Below are positions 43,709 through 53,916 of a DNA stretch of 64,000 bases, piece by piece; positions within the stretch are counted from its first letter, which is position 1, and each line of letters starts with the position of its first letter. The stretch comes from Peptococcaceae bacterium (GTDB lineage: Bacteria; Bacillota; Peptococcia; DRI-13; PHAD01). Location of the stretch: positions 1 to 64,000 of the forward strand of contig JANLFJ010000013.1 of the NCBI GenBank assembly GCA_024655825.1, written 5' to 3'. The notes beneath the pieces were generated by a model. That model did no database searches, was not told where the DNA came from, and saw only the letters and a program-made list of their open reading frames with translations. A program made the position numbers and the translations under genes.

Positions 43709-44680
43709 TTAGCATATTTCTTGGGCCGCGTTGACAATATCTTCAACACCGATTTTTACCAGCTTTTCAAGAACAGGACTGAATGGGATGGGCACATAAG
43801 GAGCTCCCAGGCGTTTTATAGGAGCGTCGAGGCAATCGAGCATCTCCTCGGCGATAATCGCGGCTATTTCCGCTCCAACACCGCCGGTCTTTACGGCCTC
43901 ATGGACAATCATCACCCGCTTTGTTTTGGCTATAGACTCAAAGATTGTCTCCTTGTCAATCGGCGAGATGGTGCGAAGGTCTATGACTTCCGCTTCGATA
44001 CCCGACCCCGCCAGCGATTTGGCCGCTTCCAAAACCCGGTGCAGCATCAGGGAATAAGAAATAATGGTGATGTCCTTCCCTTCTCTCACGATGCTGGCCT
44101 TTCCGATGGGTGTCAGGTGGTCACCGTCCGGAACCTCGCCCTTCATCGGAAATAATACCTTGTGTTCAAAATACAACACCGGGTTATCGTCCCGGATCGC
44201 CGACTTCAGCAGTCCTTTGGCATCCGCCGGATTTGAAGGGATTACGACTTTTAGTCCCGGAATATGAAGAAACCAGGATTCGATGCACTGGGAATGCTGC
44301 GCGGCTGCTGAGCGAATAATCCCGTCCGGGGCCCTCAAAACTACGGGTACTATTGTTTGGCCGCCGAACATATAGCGAATCTTGGCCATCTGGTTAAAAA
44401 CCTCATCCATGGCCACGCCCAGGAAGTCGGCAAAATGCATATCCACAACCGGGCGCATTCCGGCCAGCGCCGCGCCGACCCCGGCGCCCACGATAGCTGT
44501 TTCCGAAATCGGCGTATCTTTAACCCTTTCAAAGCCAAAACGCTGCGGAAGTCCCTTGAACTGTCCAAAAATTCCGCCCTGCCTGGCAATGTCTTCTCCC
44601 ATGATGAAGACCCTGTCATCTCGTTCCATCTCTTCACTCATAGCCTCTAGTGTGGCTTCCGAAAAGGTAATACTACGCAT
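43709..44680 (-). CDS. acoB: TPP-dependent dehydrogenase E1 beta (acetoin-dehydrogenase type)
   Basis: A 323-residue E1 beta subunit. It carries the RSAAAQHSQCIESWFLHIPGLKVVIPS segment and the C-terminal transketolase domain (SIVREGKDITIISYS, VIDLRTISPIDKETI). It works with the alpha subunit, whose gene it overlaps by 8 bases, to decarboxylate or cleave the substrate and pass the acyl group to E2 lipoate. It is one of two E1beta copies in the window; the other is at 54976-55950. Confidence 0.92.
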   Translation of the reverse strand: MRSITFSEATLEAMSEEMERDDRVFIMGEDIARQGGIFGQFKGLPQRFGFERVKDTPISETAIVGAGVGAALAGMRPVVDMHFADFLGVAMDEVFNQMAKIRYMFGGQTIVPVVLRAPDGIIRSAAAQHSQCIESWFLHIPGLKVVIPSNPADAKGLLKSAIRDDNPVLYFEHKVLFPMKGEVPDGDHLTPIGKASIVREGKDITIISYSLMLHRVLEAAKSLAGSGIEAEVIDLRTISPIDKETIFESIAKTKRVMIVHEAVKTGGVGAEIAAIIAEEMLDCLDAPIKRLGAPYVPIPFSPVLEKLVKIGVEDIVNAAQEIC

Positions 44681-45659
44681 TGCTTACACCACCTTCAACA
44701 TATAAATCTTCATACAGCTCATGCGGTTCAGGGAACGGGCTTTCGACCGCAAACTGCTCGGCTTCTCTGATCTCTGCTTCAACCTGGGCCTCGATTTGGG
44801 CAAGCTCCTTCTCTGACAGCCTTTTTTCGGCTATGACCCTCTCTTTGAGCCTTGTTATGGGATCGTTTTCCTTCATCATCCTTTGCACTTCTTCCCTGGA
44901 GCGGTACAACTCCGGATCACCGACAAAATGCCCTTTGATCCTGTAAGTCTTGGCTTCAAGCAGGGTGGGACCTCCACCTGTTCTTGCCCGTTCAACGGCC
45001 CTGGCGGCCTTTTCATAAACGTCGAACACATCGTTCCCGTCCACTATTTCGCCGGGAATCCCGTAACCGACCGACCTGTCGGCGATGTTTTCCACCGCTG
45101 TCGTTGTCCTGTAGGGTGTGGTTGAAGCCCACTGGTTGTTCTCGCAGACAAAAACGACGGGTAGTTTCCAGGCGGCGGCCATGTTCACCGCTTCATGAAA
45201 GGTCCCCCTGTTGGAAGCCCCGTCTCCAAAAAAGCATACCGCCACATCGTCCCTTCCCTGCATTTTACAGGCCAGGGCCGCTCCGGCAGCCAGGGTGTAT
45301 CCTCCTCCTACCACTCCATTTGCTCCCAGCATACCCACGCTGAAATCGGCGATGTGCATCGAACCTCCTTTACCCTTGCAGTAGCCGGTCCGTTTCCCGA
45401 AGATCTCCGCCATCATTGGTTTCAACTGTGCGCCTTTGGCTATTGTATGCCCGTGTCCGCGGTGGGTGCTGGTAATGTAATCGGAGTTCCGAAGATTCTG
45501 GCACACACCTGTCGCTATCGCCTCTTCCCCGATGTAGAGATGCACAAACCCTGGAATTTCGCCTTTCAAAAACAACTCGTTTACCTTCTCCTCAAACAGG
45601 CGAATTCTCGTCATGATCAGATAAAAGTTTTTCAGGACTTCTTTTGATATTTGCTTCAA
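44673..45659 (-). CDS. acoA: TPP-dependent dehydrogenase E1 alpha (acetoin-dehydrogenase type)
   Basis: A 328-residue E1 alpha subunit with the thiamine diphosphate motif beginning FFGDGASNRGTFHEA and ending in ENNQWA, and GKGGSMHIADFSVGMLGANGVVGGG, typical of the AcoA/PdhA group. The length (near 330, not 370) favours the acetoin type. It is the first gene of the operon, some 290 bases downstream of a sigma-54 promoter at 45948-45963 and next to activator 2, an AcoR-like protein. Confidence 0.92.
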   Translation of the reverse strand: MKQISKEVLKNFYLIMTRIRLFEEKVNELFLKGEIPGFVHLYIGEEAIATGVCQNLRNSDYITSTHRGHGHTIAKGAQLKPMMAEIFGKRTGYCKGKGGSMHIADFSVGMLGANGVVGGGYTLAAGAALACKMQGRDDVAVCFFGDGASNRGTFHEAVNMAAAWKLPVVFVCENNQWASTTPYRTTTAVENIADRSVGYGIPGEIVDGNDVFDVYEKAARAVERARTGGGPTLLEAKTYRIKGHFVGDPELYRSREEVQRMMKENDPITRLKERVIAEKRLSEKELAQIEAQVEAEIREAEQFAVESPFPEPHELYEDLYVEGGVSNA

Positions 45660-45947
45660 AAATAGTCACCCCGCATTTATTAATCTTCGATTTGATCAGG
45701 ACCCATGCCCTCCCACTGTATAAATAATTAACACTGTTCCATAAATGAACTCCTTTCCTTCAAAAAGGCCAAAAAAAAATTAATAAAAATCAACAATACG
45801 AATACGATAAAGTCTCTAAGCCTTATCCCGTTGAAGAAAGCCCAACCCGGGGAGGTATGAGTCAGGCTTCCTTGGCCGGAAAACCGGAAGATATGTTTTT
45901 TCTTAATTTACACCCCCTCGGTTAAGATGCTTGCACAAATAATTACA

Positions 45948-45963
45948 TGCAATTTTTGTGCCA
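45948..45963 (-). promoter_or_regulatory. Sigma-54 promoter of the E1-E2-E3 operon
   Basis: The minus strand reads TGGCACAAAAATTGCA, a near-perfect -24/-12 element with GG and GC ten bases apart. Confidence 0.88.
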
Positions 45964-46024
45964 GTTTTAATCTCCTTGCCTCTACTTAATTTTTATGTTC
46001 CGTCTGGCAGCCAGCAATTCCTGT

Positions 46025-46044
46025 ATTGTACTATTTTTGAACAA
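46025..46044 (+). promoter_or_regulatory. Candidate upstream activating sequence (copy A)
   Basis: ATTG-TA-CTATTTTTGAACAA, about 80 bp upstream of the promoter at 45948. Copy B at 60135 matches it at all but the two central spacer bases and the last base; the core ATTTTTGAACA also occurs at 24979 on the other strand. It is an imperfect inverted repeat with TTGTWC arms and 7-base spacing. Confidence 0.6.
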
Positions 46045-46113
46045 CATCAAAAAGAAGCAAGGAAAAAGAGTAAAAACGGGTTATGTGCAATTATTGAAAA
46101 ATAGTTAGTTTTT

Positions 46114-48078
46114 CTAACACTCGATTTTATATTTGTCTATCTTAAAATACAGCGTATTGCGGGCTATTCCCAGTATTTTGGCCGACTTTGTAATATTACC
46201 CTGACAGTGTTTAAGCACTTCGATTATCGTTTGCCGTTCCGCTTCTTCCAGAGAGCAAAATTTTCTCGACTGCTGTAAATGAGCGCCGCTCCCCGATAAA
46301 ATTTTGGGTAAATGGTGAGGCATAATACGATTGGTCTCCGCAAAATTTACCGCTCTTTCCAGCGCGTTTTGCAATTCCCGGATATTTCCCGGCCAGGAGT
46401 ATTCCATAAGGATTTTCATGGCTTTGTCGTCCAGCACGTAATCCATGCCCCGTTCTTCCGACAGCTTCTGGAGAAAGAACCGCACCAGCAGGGGAATATC
46501 ACCGCTTCTCTGGACAAGCGCAGGAAGGTGAATATTTAAAACATAGAGCCGCCAAAAAAGGTCTCGGCGAAAAGTCCCCTCCTCTATTTCCTTGTAAAGG
46601 TCCTTATTGGTCGCGGCAATAACCCTCACATCAACCGCCAGCGTCTTACTGCCGCCAACCCTGGTTATCTCTTTATCCTGCAGTACCCTCAGAAAACGAA
46701 CCTGCATCTCCAGGGGCATTTCTCCAATTTCATCAAGAAAAATGGTACCGCCGGAAGCCAGTTCGAACTTGCCGGGTCTGCCTCCCTGGCGCGCGCCGGT
46801 AAAAGCTCCCTCATCATAACCGAACAGTTCGCTCTCGATCAAATCGCGGGGAATAGCCCCGCAGTTAACGGCAATAAACGGTCCCCTGGCACGTGAACTG
46901 GCATTATGGATGGCCTGGGCAAACAACTCCTTGCCCGTCCCGCTTTCCCCCGTGATTATTACCGTGGAAGAACTGCTGGCCGCTATGGCGGCAATGCGCT
47001 TTGCTTCCAAGATCTCCCTGCTGTTTCCGATAATATCGTCAAACGTATAACGCGCCTGGGCGCCGACCATCCGGTTCACCAGTTGTTTTACCTGTTTTAT
47101 TTCTCGAAAAACATCAACCACGCCTTCAATCCTTCCATTTTCCCCCTTGATGGGGAAAGCGCTTTTTATAAAATGCAGGCGTCCTCTCTTTGAATTGATA
47201 ATAAACTCTCGGTCCGTATAACCTTCTCCCGATTTAAGAACATCCAGAACAGGCGGATGAAAATCGACTATTTTCGTGATATGTTTTCCTAAAACCTTTT
47301 CAGAATCTACAAGCAGGATTTTTGCCGCGCTCTTGTTGAGGTAAGTGATGTAACCTTCCGCATTGACAGCAAGGATCCCTTCAGAAACCGCGTCTATAGC
47401 CGTCCGGTAATACCGTGCGGTCAGGTCATGTCCATCCTCTTTCTCCGCAAGCCGGAACTGGTTCTCTACAGAATATCCTACTACTGCCAACATACCCAAA
47501 ATATGGTTCGGGACCTCTTCACAGCTGCCCAGTGCGCCCAGGACCGCCGTGGTTTTGCCCAGCGGATCGGCAAGGGGTACGGCTAAACTGCAGCAGCGCT
47601 TGAGTTCCAAACAATAATGCTCATCGGCTGAGACTAAACAGGGCGCTTCTTCCCGCAGGACCAGCCCAATCGCCGTAGTCCCCACCACCTTTTCGCTCCA
47701 GCTGGCGCCTGCCCGGAGATTGAGAGCCTGGCGAAACCTATTAAGCGTCTCTTTATCGCCCAGTGTTAATAAAATGGTCCCTTCGCCGTCAGCCAAAAAA
47801 GTGACAAAATTGAATTCCGCAGCCGCCAGATAAATGTTTTCCAAGTAAGGCTTGACTATGTTTATCAACGGCTTTTTTTCTTCCAGCCTGGCAAAGAACT
47901 CCTCGCTGTGGAGAGCCAGACTGCTTTTACCTCCCAAGGGATTTACTCCCCAAGACCTGCACCTCTGCCACGAAGCGGCAATAGCGGGTCTGACATTTTC
48001 CGGTTCCTTACCGGAATTGATAAAATTCTGCCACTCTGTAAACAAGTCACTGTTCTTTTTTAACCTGGTTAGTTGCAT
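46114..48078 (-). CDS. Sigma-54-dependent activator 2 (GAF-PAS-AAA-Fis, AcoR-like)
   Basis: A 654-residue enhancer-binding protein with the same layout as activator 1: N-terminal GAF sensor (SADEHYC motif), PAS domain, AAA+ domain ([14 protein letters not shown]) and a Fis helix-turn-helix ([14 protein letters not shown]). The ATG at 48078 is taken as start, with GAGGGGG upstream; an earlier frame to 48108 is possible. The gene follows ilvD by 66 bases on the same strand and so may be read from the TRAP-ilvD operon, while its probable target promoter lies just downstream. The ligand is unknown; AcoR relatives respond to acetoin. Confidence 0.92.
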   Translation of the reverse strand: MQLTRLKKNSDLFTEWQNFINSGKEPENVRPAIAASWQRCRSWGVNPLGGKSSLALHSEEFFARLEEKKPLINIVKPYLENIYLAAAEFNFVTFLADGEGTILLTLGDKETLNRFRQALNLRAGASWSEKVVGTTAIGLVLREEAPCLVSADEHYCLELKRCCSLAVPLADPLGKTTAVLGALGSCEEVPNHILGMLAVVGYSVENQFRLAEKEDGHDLTARYYRTAIDAVSEGILAVNAEGYITYLNKSAAKILLVDSEKVLGKHITKIVDFHPPVLDVLKSGEGYTDREFIINSKRGRLHFIKSAFPIKGENGRIEGVVDVFREIKQVKQLVNRMVGAQARYTFDDIIGNSREILEAKRIAAIAASSSSTVIITGESGTGKELFAQAIHNASSRARGPFIAVNCGAIPRDLIESELFGYDEGAFTGARQGGRPGKFELASGGTIFLDEIGEMPLEMQVRFLRVLQDKEITRVGGSKTLAVDVRVIAATNKDLYKEIEEGTFRRDLFWRLYVLNIHLPALVQRSGDIPLLVRFFLQKLSEERGMDYVLDDKAMKILMEYSWPGNIRELQNALERAVNFAETNRIMPHHLPKILSGSGAHLQQSRKFCSLEEAERQTIIEVLKHCQGNITKSAKILGIARNTLYFKIDKYKIEC

Positions 48079-48144
48079 TGGCGTATTACCCCCTCTCACA
48101 CAGCTCACATTGCGCGGTTAACTGCGGGGAAACCGCCGCCGCGC

Positions 48145-49809
48145 TTAAGGCAAGACAGCTCCCCTGCTGGCCGAAGAAACCAGGGCGGCATAGCGCCTGA
48201 GGTAAGAACCGGGCGCCGCTTTGTCCGCGGGCATCGACCATTTTCGCTTCCGCCTGTTGATCTCCTCGCTGTCCAGCCTGACATTTAAGGCCCGGTTTGG
48301 TATATCCACCCGGATAATGTCTCCTTCCTCAATTAGCCCCAGCGGACCTCCTTCGGCCGCTTCCGGCGATATATGGCCTATCGCCGCGCCCCTCGTAGCC
48401 CCGGAAAACCTGCCATCGGTAAGAAAAACAACATCCTTTTCCAGGCCCATCCCGCACAAGACCGCGGTTGGGCTGAGCATTTCTCTCATCCCCGGCCCGC
48501 CCTTCGGTCCTTCATACCGGATGACAATAACATCTCCCCGCCTTATTCGTTTATTCATGATTGCTGAAAAAGCCTCTTCTTCCGAATCATAAACCCTGGC
48601 CGGTCCCTCATGGCATTTCAGCCGGGCGTCGATTGCCGACTGTTTCGTTACCGCGCCGTCAGGCGCAAGGTTACCCCACAGCACGGCAATGCCGCCTTCG
48701 TTCTCATACGGATTGTCTATGGGCCTAATCACCTCCGGGTTTAACACCCTGGCCCGCGCAACCGATTGTGACAGGGTAAGGCCGCTGACGGTGATTTCAT
48801 CACCCTCCATCAGCCCTGCCTCATCCAGCTGCCTGAGCACGGCCGAAACACCCCCGGCATAAAACAGGTCAAGCATCCTGTGTTCGCCTGCCGGATTTAT
48901 TTTGACAATGTTTGGCACCTTCTTGCTCATTTCATCGAAGACCGCAAGGTTCAGCGGTACGCCCGCCTCATAAGCGATGGCGAGCAGGTGCAAGACAGAA
49001 TTGGTTGACCCCCCGAGGGCCATATCGAGTGCAATGGCATTACGGAAAGCCCCTGGGGTCATCACATCACGGGGACATACATTTCGCCTGACCAGTTCCA
49101 TTATCTGCATTCCCGCCTTTTTGGCCAGGGCAATCCGCTGCCCGTAAGGGGCAGGTACGGTCCCGTTCCCGGGAAGGGCTATCCCTAAGGCCTCGGCCAG
49201 GCAGTTCATGGTATTTGCTGTGTAAAGTCCGGCGCAGCTTCCACAGGATGGACAGGTATTTCCTTCCATCTCGTAAAGAGTTTCTTCGCTAATTCTGTCC
49301 GCAGCCAGGGAACCTACCGCTTCAAAACCGCCCTTTGTTACATCCGTATCCTGGCCTTGAAAACGTCCCGGCAGCATAGGTCCGCCCGATACGTAGACGG
49401 CGGGGACATTCAGCCTCGCCGCGGCCATCAACATGCCCGGCACAATCTTGTCACAGTTGCCAACCAGCACCATGGCGTCGAACTTATGGGCCGCCATCAT
49501 CGTTTCAATGGAATCGGCAATCAGTTCCCTGCTGGCCAGGGGATATTTCATCCCGCTGTGATTCATTGTTATCCCGTCACAAACTCCGATAACGGGAAAC
49601 TCGATAGGCGTGCCCCCGCCCGCCGCTACGCCGAGTTTCGCCGCCAGGACCAGCTTATCGAGGTGGTAATGACCGGGGACAATCTCACTATGGGCATTGA
49701 CTACTGCCACCAGCGGCTTTGCCAAATCCTGCGGTGTATAACCCATGGCATAAAACAAAGAACGGTGGGGTGAACGGGCTGTCCCTTTAGTAACTTGCTC
49801 GCTTAGCAA
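48145..49809 (-). CDS. ilvD: Dihydroxy-acid dehydratase
   Basis: A 554-residue iron-sulfur dehydratase that turns 2,3-dihydroxyisovalerate (and the isoleucine homolog) into the 2-oxo acid. Cluster ligands are seen in [10 protein letters not shown] and [18 protein letters not shown], and the closing segment includes [19 protein letters not shown]. It is closest in look to true IlvD, although sugar-acid dehydratases share these motifs. The TTG at 49809 has GGAGG 8 bases before it and is preferred to the TTG at 49815. It is embedded after dctPQM of a TRAP operon, not with ilvBN or leu genes, which suggests a catabolic or special role. Confidence 0.9.
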   Translation of the reverse strand: MLSEQVTKGTARSPHRSLFYAMGYTPQDLAKPLVAVVNAHSEIVPGHYHLDKLVLAAKLGVAAGGGTPIEFPVIGVCDGITMNHSGMKYPLASRELIADSIETMMAAHKFDAMVLVGNCDKIVPGMLMAAARLNVPAVYVSGGPMLPGRFQGQDTDVTKGGFEAVGSLAADRISEETLYEMEGNTCPSCGSCAGLYTANTMNCLAEALGIALPGNGTVPAPYGQRIALAKKAGMQIMELVRRNVCPRDVMTPGAFRNAIALDMALGGSTNSVLHLLAIAYEAGVPLNLAVFDEMSKKVPNIVKINPAGEHRMLDLFYAGGVSAVLRQLDEAGLMEGDEITVSGLTLSQSVARARVLNPEVIRPIDNPYENEGGIAVLWGNLAPDGAVTKQSAIDARLKCHEGPARVYDSEEEAFSAIMNKRIRRGDVIVIRYEGPKGGPGMREMLSPTAVLCGMGLEKDVVFLTDGRFSGATRGAAIGHISPEAAEGGPLGLIEEGDIIRVDIPNRALNVRLDSEEINRRKRKWSMPADKAAPGSYLRRYAALVSSASRGAVLP

Positions 49810-49832
49810 AACCAAAACCTCCTCGCTTAATA

Positions 49833-51092
49833 TTAAAAAATAATGTCAAAATATAAGGGAATATAGGTTATCAACAATAAGGCCAGAACAAGTCCCAGCA
49901 TTAAGGGGACTACGGCTTTGCTTATCCTCTCGATGGGAATATTAGAAATGGTACTGGCCACGTACAGGTTAATAGCCACCGGGGGCGTGATCATCCCGAT
50001 GGCCAGCCCGATCACCACCAGCAAACCGAAGTGAATGAGGTCCACCCCCAGCTGGTTTACCAGGGGTAAAAACACCGGAGTGAGAATAATCAGGGCGGAG
50101 GCTGTTTCCATGAACACGCCGGCAATAAGGATGACTATGTTTATCAGCAGAAGAATAATAAATTTGTTGGAAGACAAAGCCAGGATGTTCCTGGCAATGA
50201 GACCGGGTATCTGCCAGTTGGCCAGTATCCAGCTCAGCGCTGAAGCCGTGGCGATCAGGAACATGACCACCGACATGGTAACGGCCGACTTCGTGAAGAT
50301 CCTGAAAATGTCGCGCCAGCCCATATCCCTGTAAATGAAGACGGCTACGAGCAGGGCGTAATCTACCGCTATTACCGCGGCTTCCGAGGGAGTGAAATAA
50401 CCTGAAAAGATGCCGCCCAGGATAATCAGCGGAGTGAGCAGCCCCCATACCGCCTCCTTGAAAGTCCGGCCAATATGGCGAAAGGAGAAGGGCGAACCCT
50501 GCTCGTAATTGTTCCTGTAAGCCTTTGACAGCGCAATAATAATCAGCACAAGACCCATCAGGACTCCCGGAATAAAACCGTTTAAGAAGAGCCGGGCCAC
50601 CGACTGGTCGGCGATGACGGCATACAGGATCATGGGAACCGACGGAGGTATGACAACCCCTATGCAGCCTCCCGCAGCAATGAGCGCGGCGGAGGTCGCC
50701 GGATTATATTTCTTTTTCTCCAGTTCCGGTATGAGGGGAGTGCCCACGGCAGCAGTTGTGGCGGCTCCCGAACCGGAAATGGCGGCAAAGAACATGGAAG
50801 CCAGAACAGCTACAACCCATAAGCCCCCTCTCAAAAACCCCAGGATGGCATCGGCAAACTGGACCAGTTTTTCCGAAACCTTGCCCTGGGCTAAAAGATC
50901 CCCTGCCAGGATAAAAAAGGGAACCGCTACGAGAGGAAAGGAATCCGTCCCGGCGAACATCCGCTGGGGAATTACCACCAGGGGAACACTCTGAGTCAGG
51001 AGAACAGTAACGGCTGTCAGTCCCATAGAGACGGCTACGGGAACACCCAAGATTAAAAAAGCCGCGAAAGAACCAAATAGAAGGGTTATCAT
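49833..51092 (-). CDS. dctM: TRAP transporter large permease (DctM) 2
   Basis: A 419-residue membrane protein with about twelve hydrophobic segments and DctM landmarks ([55 protein letters not shown]). It overlaps dctQ by 4 bases and precedes ilvD by 23 bases, so transport and dehydration are linked in one transcript. Confidence 0.93.
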   Translation of the reverse strand: MITLLFGSFAAFLILGVPVAVSMGLTAVTVLLTQSVPLVVIPQRMFAGTDSFPLVAVPFFILAGDLLAQGKVSEKLVQFADAILGFLRGGLWVVAVLASMFFAAISGSGAATTAAVGTPLIPELEKKKYNPATSAALIAAGGCIGVVIPPSVPMILYAVIADQSVARLFLNGFIPGVLMGLVLIIIALSKAYRNNYEQGSPFSFRHIGRTFKEAVWGLLTPLIILGGIFSGYFTPSEAAVIAVDYALLVAVFIYRDMGWRDIFRIFTKSAVTMSVVMFLIATASALSWILANWQIPGLIARNILALSSNKFIILLLINIVILIAGVFMETASALIILTPVFLPLVNQLGVDLIHFGLLVVIGLAIGMITPPVAINLYVASTISNIPIERISKAVVPLMLGLVLALLLITYIPLYFDIIF

Positions 51093-51595
51093 GCCGCCAC
51101 CCCCTTTTTTCCCTTATTATTTAACATTTGCGCCATTCCGCCGAGAGCGTGCAGCGCCATTACCGTCAGGCTAACGGGAATGCTCATATACACAAACTGC
51201 ATGGGTATCCCCAATGCCGGCGAGATTTGAAAAACCTGGAGTTTTATCATTACCAGGCTGTAATAAGATATTACGGCAAAAAACAGCAGGGACAGAACAT
51301 ATATGAGCAGCGAAAAATAAAACCGGATTTTCTGGGGAAGGGCTTCGATAAAAAAATTTATGGCAATATGGTTGCCGCGCTTGTAGGCCATGGTAGCGGC
51401 AAAAAATGTGCCCCATACCAGAAAATAACGGGAAATTTCCTCGCTCCAGGCTAAAGCGGTGAAAAAGACTCTAAACACGACCTGCAGGGTTGTCGCAGTT
51501 ACCATACCCGTAATTATGAAAAAAACAAGCGCCGTAATCATCCTGTCTAAGAGGTCGCTTGTCTTTACAAGCAGTGAAGATACGGTTTTAGCCAT
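51089..51595 (-). CDS. dctQ: TRAP transporter small permease (DctQ) 2
   Basis: A 168-residue protein with four hydrophobic segments and the DctQ pattern WSEEISRYFLVWGTFFAATMAYKRGNH at the second helix. It is separated from dctP by a strong hairpin (51621-51657) and overlaps dctM. Confidence 0.92.
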   Translation of the reverse strand: MAKTVSSLLVKTSDLLDRMITALVFFIITGMVTATTLQVVFRVFFTALAWSEEISRYFLVWGTFFAATMAYKRGNHIAINFFIEALPQKIRFYFSLLIYVLSLLFFAVISYYSLVMIKLQVFQISPALGIPMQFVYMSIPVSLTVMALHALGGMAQMLNNKGKKGVAA

Positions 51596-51620
51596 TCTTT
51601 ACTCCTCCATATTTAGTGGA

Positions 51621-51657
51621 AGATTTGTGTGACACCTCAACAGTGTCACACAAATCT
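51621..51657 (-). other. Intercistronic hairpin between dctP and dctQ
   Basis: A perfect 15-bp stem (51621-51635 with 51643-51657) and 7-base loop lie right after the dctP stop. No T-run follows, so it more likely stabilises the dctP message or slows readthrough than fully terminates. Confidence 0.7.
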
Positions 51658-51675
51658 TCTGTTGTTTCTTTTTTC

Positions 51676-52689
51676 TTATTTTTTGGCTTTATTGATTTCA
51701 TCCAGCAGGGTTCCAAACTTTGATCCGTATTTATCATAGACTGGTTTTACGGCTTTCTGGAAAGAAGCCAAATCCGGTTCAATTATCTGCATGCCTTTTT
51801 CAGCCAGTTCTTTCAACTGGCCTGACATCTGCTCGGCATTCCACTTGCGCTCGTATACCGCCGCTTCCTGCGCGGATTTTTGAACCGTTTCCTGCACTTC
51901 CTTGCTCAAGGAATCAAAGAACTTCTTGCTCATCAAAAACAGCGCCGGAGCATACGTGTGCTTTGTCATGGACAGGTATTTTTGCGTTTCATACAGTTTA
52001 TAAGCATAGATGACGTTTACCGGGTTTTCCTGGCCGTCGATTGTTTTTTGCTGTAAAGCCGTCAAGGCCTCGGTCCAGGCCATGGGAACGGCATTCGCGC
52101 CCAGGGCCTTGAAGGTATCGATGTACACGGGATTCTCCATCACCCTGATCTTCAATCCCGCCACGTCATCGGCAGCTTTCACCGCCTTTTTCGAGTTGGT
52201 AAGGTTTCTGAAACCTCTTTCCGCAAAAGCGAGACCTTTTAAGTTAACAGTATCCAGCTTGGACAGGACTTTTTTCCCGGCTTCCCCGTCCAGGACCTTG
52301 TAGGCTTCCTCAGGTGAACCAAATAGAAAGGGCATCTCGAAAACGGCTATTTCCGGAAGAAAGTTCGCCACCGGACCGTTGGTGATAACTCCCATTTGGA
52401 TCGTGCCTACCTGCATTCCCTCGATCAGGGTTCGTTCATCCCCCAGCGTGGCGTTGGGATGGATTTCGATTTTCACCGCTCCCTTGGTCCGTTCTTCCAC
52501 AAGTTCCTTAAACTTGACGGCGGCGATATGAAAGCCGTCCTTTTCATTCACGACATGCGCCAGTTTGATAACAGCAGGCCCGGCGGGTTCTTTTTTCTCC
52601 TCTGTCACAGGGGCGGAAGAAGTGCACGCCGCTGTCACGAATGCGATGATCAACAGCAGGGCAAACAAAAATGAAATCTTTTTTCTCAT
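51676..52689 (-). CDS. dctP: TRAP transporter substrate-binding lipoprotein (DctP family) 2
   Basis: A 337-residue receptor with a lipoprotein signal (Cys22 in TAAC) and DctP landmarks, including RGFRNLTNSKKAVKAADDVAGLKIRVMENP, whose Arg usually binds the substrate carboxylate, and QQKTIDGQENPVNVI. It is the first gene of the operon after the GntR regulator. DctP 3 is a close relative. Ligand unknown; ilvD in the operon makes a dihydroxy acid a reasonable guess. Confidence 0.93.
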   Translation of the reverse strand: MRKKISFLFALLLIIAFVTAACTSSAPVTEEKKEPAGPAVIKLAHVVNEKDGFHIAAVKFKELVEERTKGAVKIEIHPNATLGDERTLIEGMQVGTIQMGVITNGPVANFLPEIAVFEMPFLFGSPEEAYKVLDGEAGKKVLSKLDTVNLKGLAFAERGFRNLTNSKKAVKAADDVAGLKIRVMENPVYIDTFKALGANAVPMAWTEALTALQQKTIDGQENPVNVIYAYKLYETQKYLSMTKHTYAPALFLMSKKFFDSLSKEVQETVQKSAQEAAVYERKWNAEQMSGQLKELAEKGMQIIEPDLASFQKAVKPVYDKYGSKFGTLLDEINKAKK

Positions 52690-52799
52690 AATACCACCTT
52701 TTTCGTTAATTTTATGTATTTTATAAATACATCATCTAAAAACTCCTCGCTTTTTCCTCCTTTCTTTCTTTTTAATAATATTCAGGAGCCTGATTCGAA

Positions 52800-53504
52800 T
52801 TAACGGGGATAAAACTGTTCTTCGGCAAAGGAAATATGTCTTTCCATGGCCGCGCGGCATAAAGAGGGGTCTTTTACGGCTATACCCTTTAAAATTGCCT
52901 GGTGTTGCTCAATAACCTGCTGCGCTTTGGATTTTTCATGCTGCAAAAAATATTTCCAATTCTTAACAGAAATCCTGCCGATGTAAACGGCAAAAATGTT
53001 AACCAGATTTTTTAATAAAACATTGCCGGAAAAACTGGCCAGCAGCGTATGGAACCTGACGTCTTCATTGGCCAGCCTGACGGGATCATCCAGTTTGGAC
53101 ATGTTGTGCAGGCAGTTCTTTAAAAGAGCCAGGTTTTCGGCGGACCTGTTGACGGCGCTCAGTTCTACCGCCGCCATTTCCATTATTCTCCTGACCTGGC
53201 TGATGTCCTTAATGTCAACCTCATCCAGCAACAGCAAAAGGGAAAGAGCTTTCGAAGAGTTCTCCAGGCTGAAAGCATTAAGGTAAGTTCCTTCTCCCTG
53301 TTTGCTGCTGACAACTCCCAGTATTTCCAGGGCCGCAATCGTTTCTCTTACCGGTCCCCTGTTTATGCCCAGGATATTGGAAAGCCTGTGCTCGGAATAG
53401 ATCTTTTTGTTCGGCTTGAAGGTGCCCTTTTCCACACAATCAACAATTTTATCTATTATCAGGTCATGCTTGCGTTTGGAGGGCTCTCCGTTCACCGTAC
53501 TCAC
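52800..53504 (-). CDS. GntR/FadR-family transcriptional regulator 2
   Basis: A 234-residue regulator with a winged-helix domain (about 8-75, HRLSNILGINRGPVRETIAALE) and an FCD-type helical ligand domain. It is upstream of the dctPQM-ilvD genes on the same strand, with a 110-base gap that may hold a further promoter. Its likely site is the perfect palindrome at 53580-53593. It is inferred to control TRAP import and, through the distal activator 2 gene, the E1-E2-E3 operon. Confidence 0.9.
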   Translation of the reverse strand: MSTVNGEPSKRKHDLIIDKIVDCVEKGTFKPNKKIYSEHRLSNILGINRGPVRETIAALEILGVVSSKQGEGTYLNAFSLENSSKALSLLLLLDEVDIKDISQVRRIMEMAAVELSAVNRSAENLALLKNCLHNMSKLDDPVRLANEDVRFHTLLASFSGNVLLKNLVNIFAVYIGRISVKNWKYFLQHEKSKAQQVIEQHQAILKGIAVKDPSLCRAAMERHISFAEEQFYPR

Positions 53505-53579
53505 TTCCTTCAGGTTATTTAAATTGTCGCTTAATTAATGTCTGTTATAAATATTCTATCGTTTTAATGAAAACCCTTT

Positions 53580-53593
53580 ACTTGTTAACAAGT
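53580..53593. promoter_or_regulatory. Palindrome, candidate GntR 2 operator
   Basis: ACTTGTTAACAAGT is a perfect 14-base palindrome about 75 bases before the GntR 2 start. It resembles but does not exactly fit the FadR consensus (two central bases instead of three). Confidence 0.5.
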
Positions 53594-53798
53594 TTTTGTA
53601 ATTCCGAAAGCATTCTGTTTTTCGATAAGACGTAATAAAAACTAACTACCGTCATATTACCGAACAAAAGCATTAAACAGCGTTCCGTCGGCTTTTTTCA
53701 TGAAACCGGACTATCCTCATGATCATAAATAAGACAGTCCCCCTGAGGACCTTTCGTCGAAAAACGCAAAATTTCTTGAGAATATCGTCCTGCCGTTT

Positions 53799-53814
53799 TG
53801 GCACATGATTTGCA
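53799..53814 (+). promoter_or_regulatory. Sigma-54 promoter upstream of ilvC
   Basis: TGGCACATGATTTGCA on the plus strand, GG and GC ten bases apart, about 100 bases before the ilvC start. Confidence 0.85.
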
Positions 53815-53916
53815 GTTTTCTTTTTGACATCAGGTAAAAAAGGGGGCTTGGCCATGTGAACAGCCGCATCCAAATCCAGTGCGACCGTAAAAATTAAACG
53901 AAGGAGGATCAACCCG

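Larger units (their letters stand above)
45660..46113 (-). promoter_or_regulatory. Control region of the E1-E2-E3 operon
   Basis: This 454-base gap has no credible gene. It holds the sigma-54 promoter (45948-45963), the shared element ATTTTTGAACA within 46025-46044, and a second motif CAATTATTGA (46088-46097) also present near activator 3. About 290 bases of untranslated leader separate the promoter from the E1alpha start; no riboswitch fold was recognised in it. Confidence 0.6.
53505..53916. promoter_or_regulatory. Divergent control region between GntR 2 and ilvC
   Basis: This 412-base gap holds the palindrome ACTTGTTAACAAGT (53580-53593) near the GntR gene, a sigma-54 promoter toward ilvC (53799-53814), and a motif GTTTTTCGAYRA in opposite orientations at 53617-53628 and 53754-53765. 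A short minus-strand frame at 53673-53912 was judged chance. The shared element ATTTTTGAACA was not found here. Confidence 0.55.

Noticed and set aside
53673-53912. A 79-codon minus-strand frame between GntR 2 and ilvC
   Set aside because: It overlaps the sigma-54 promoter of ilvC, is rich in Arg and Lys with no recognisable motif, and has no good ribosome site.
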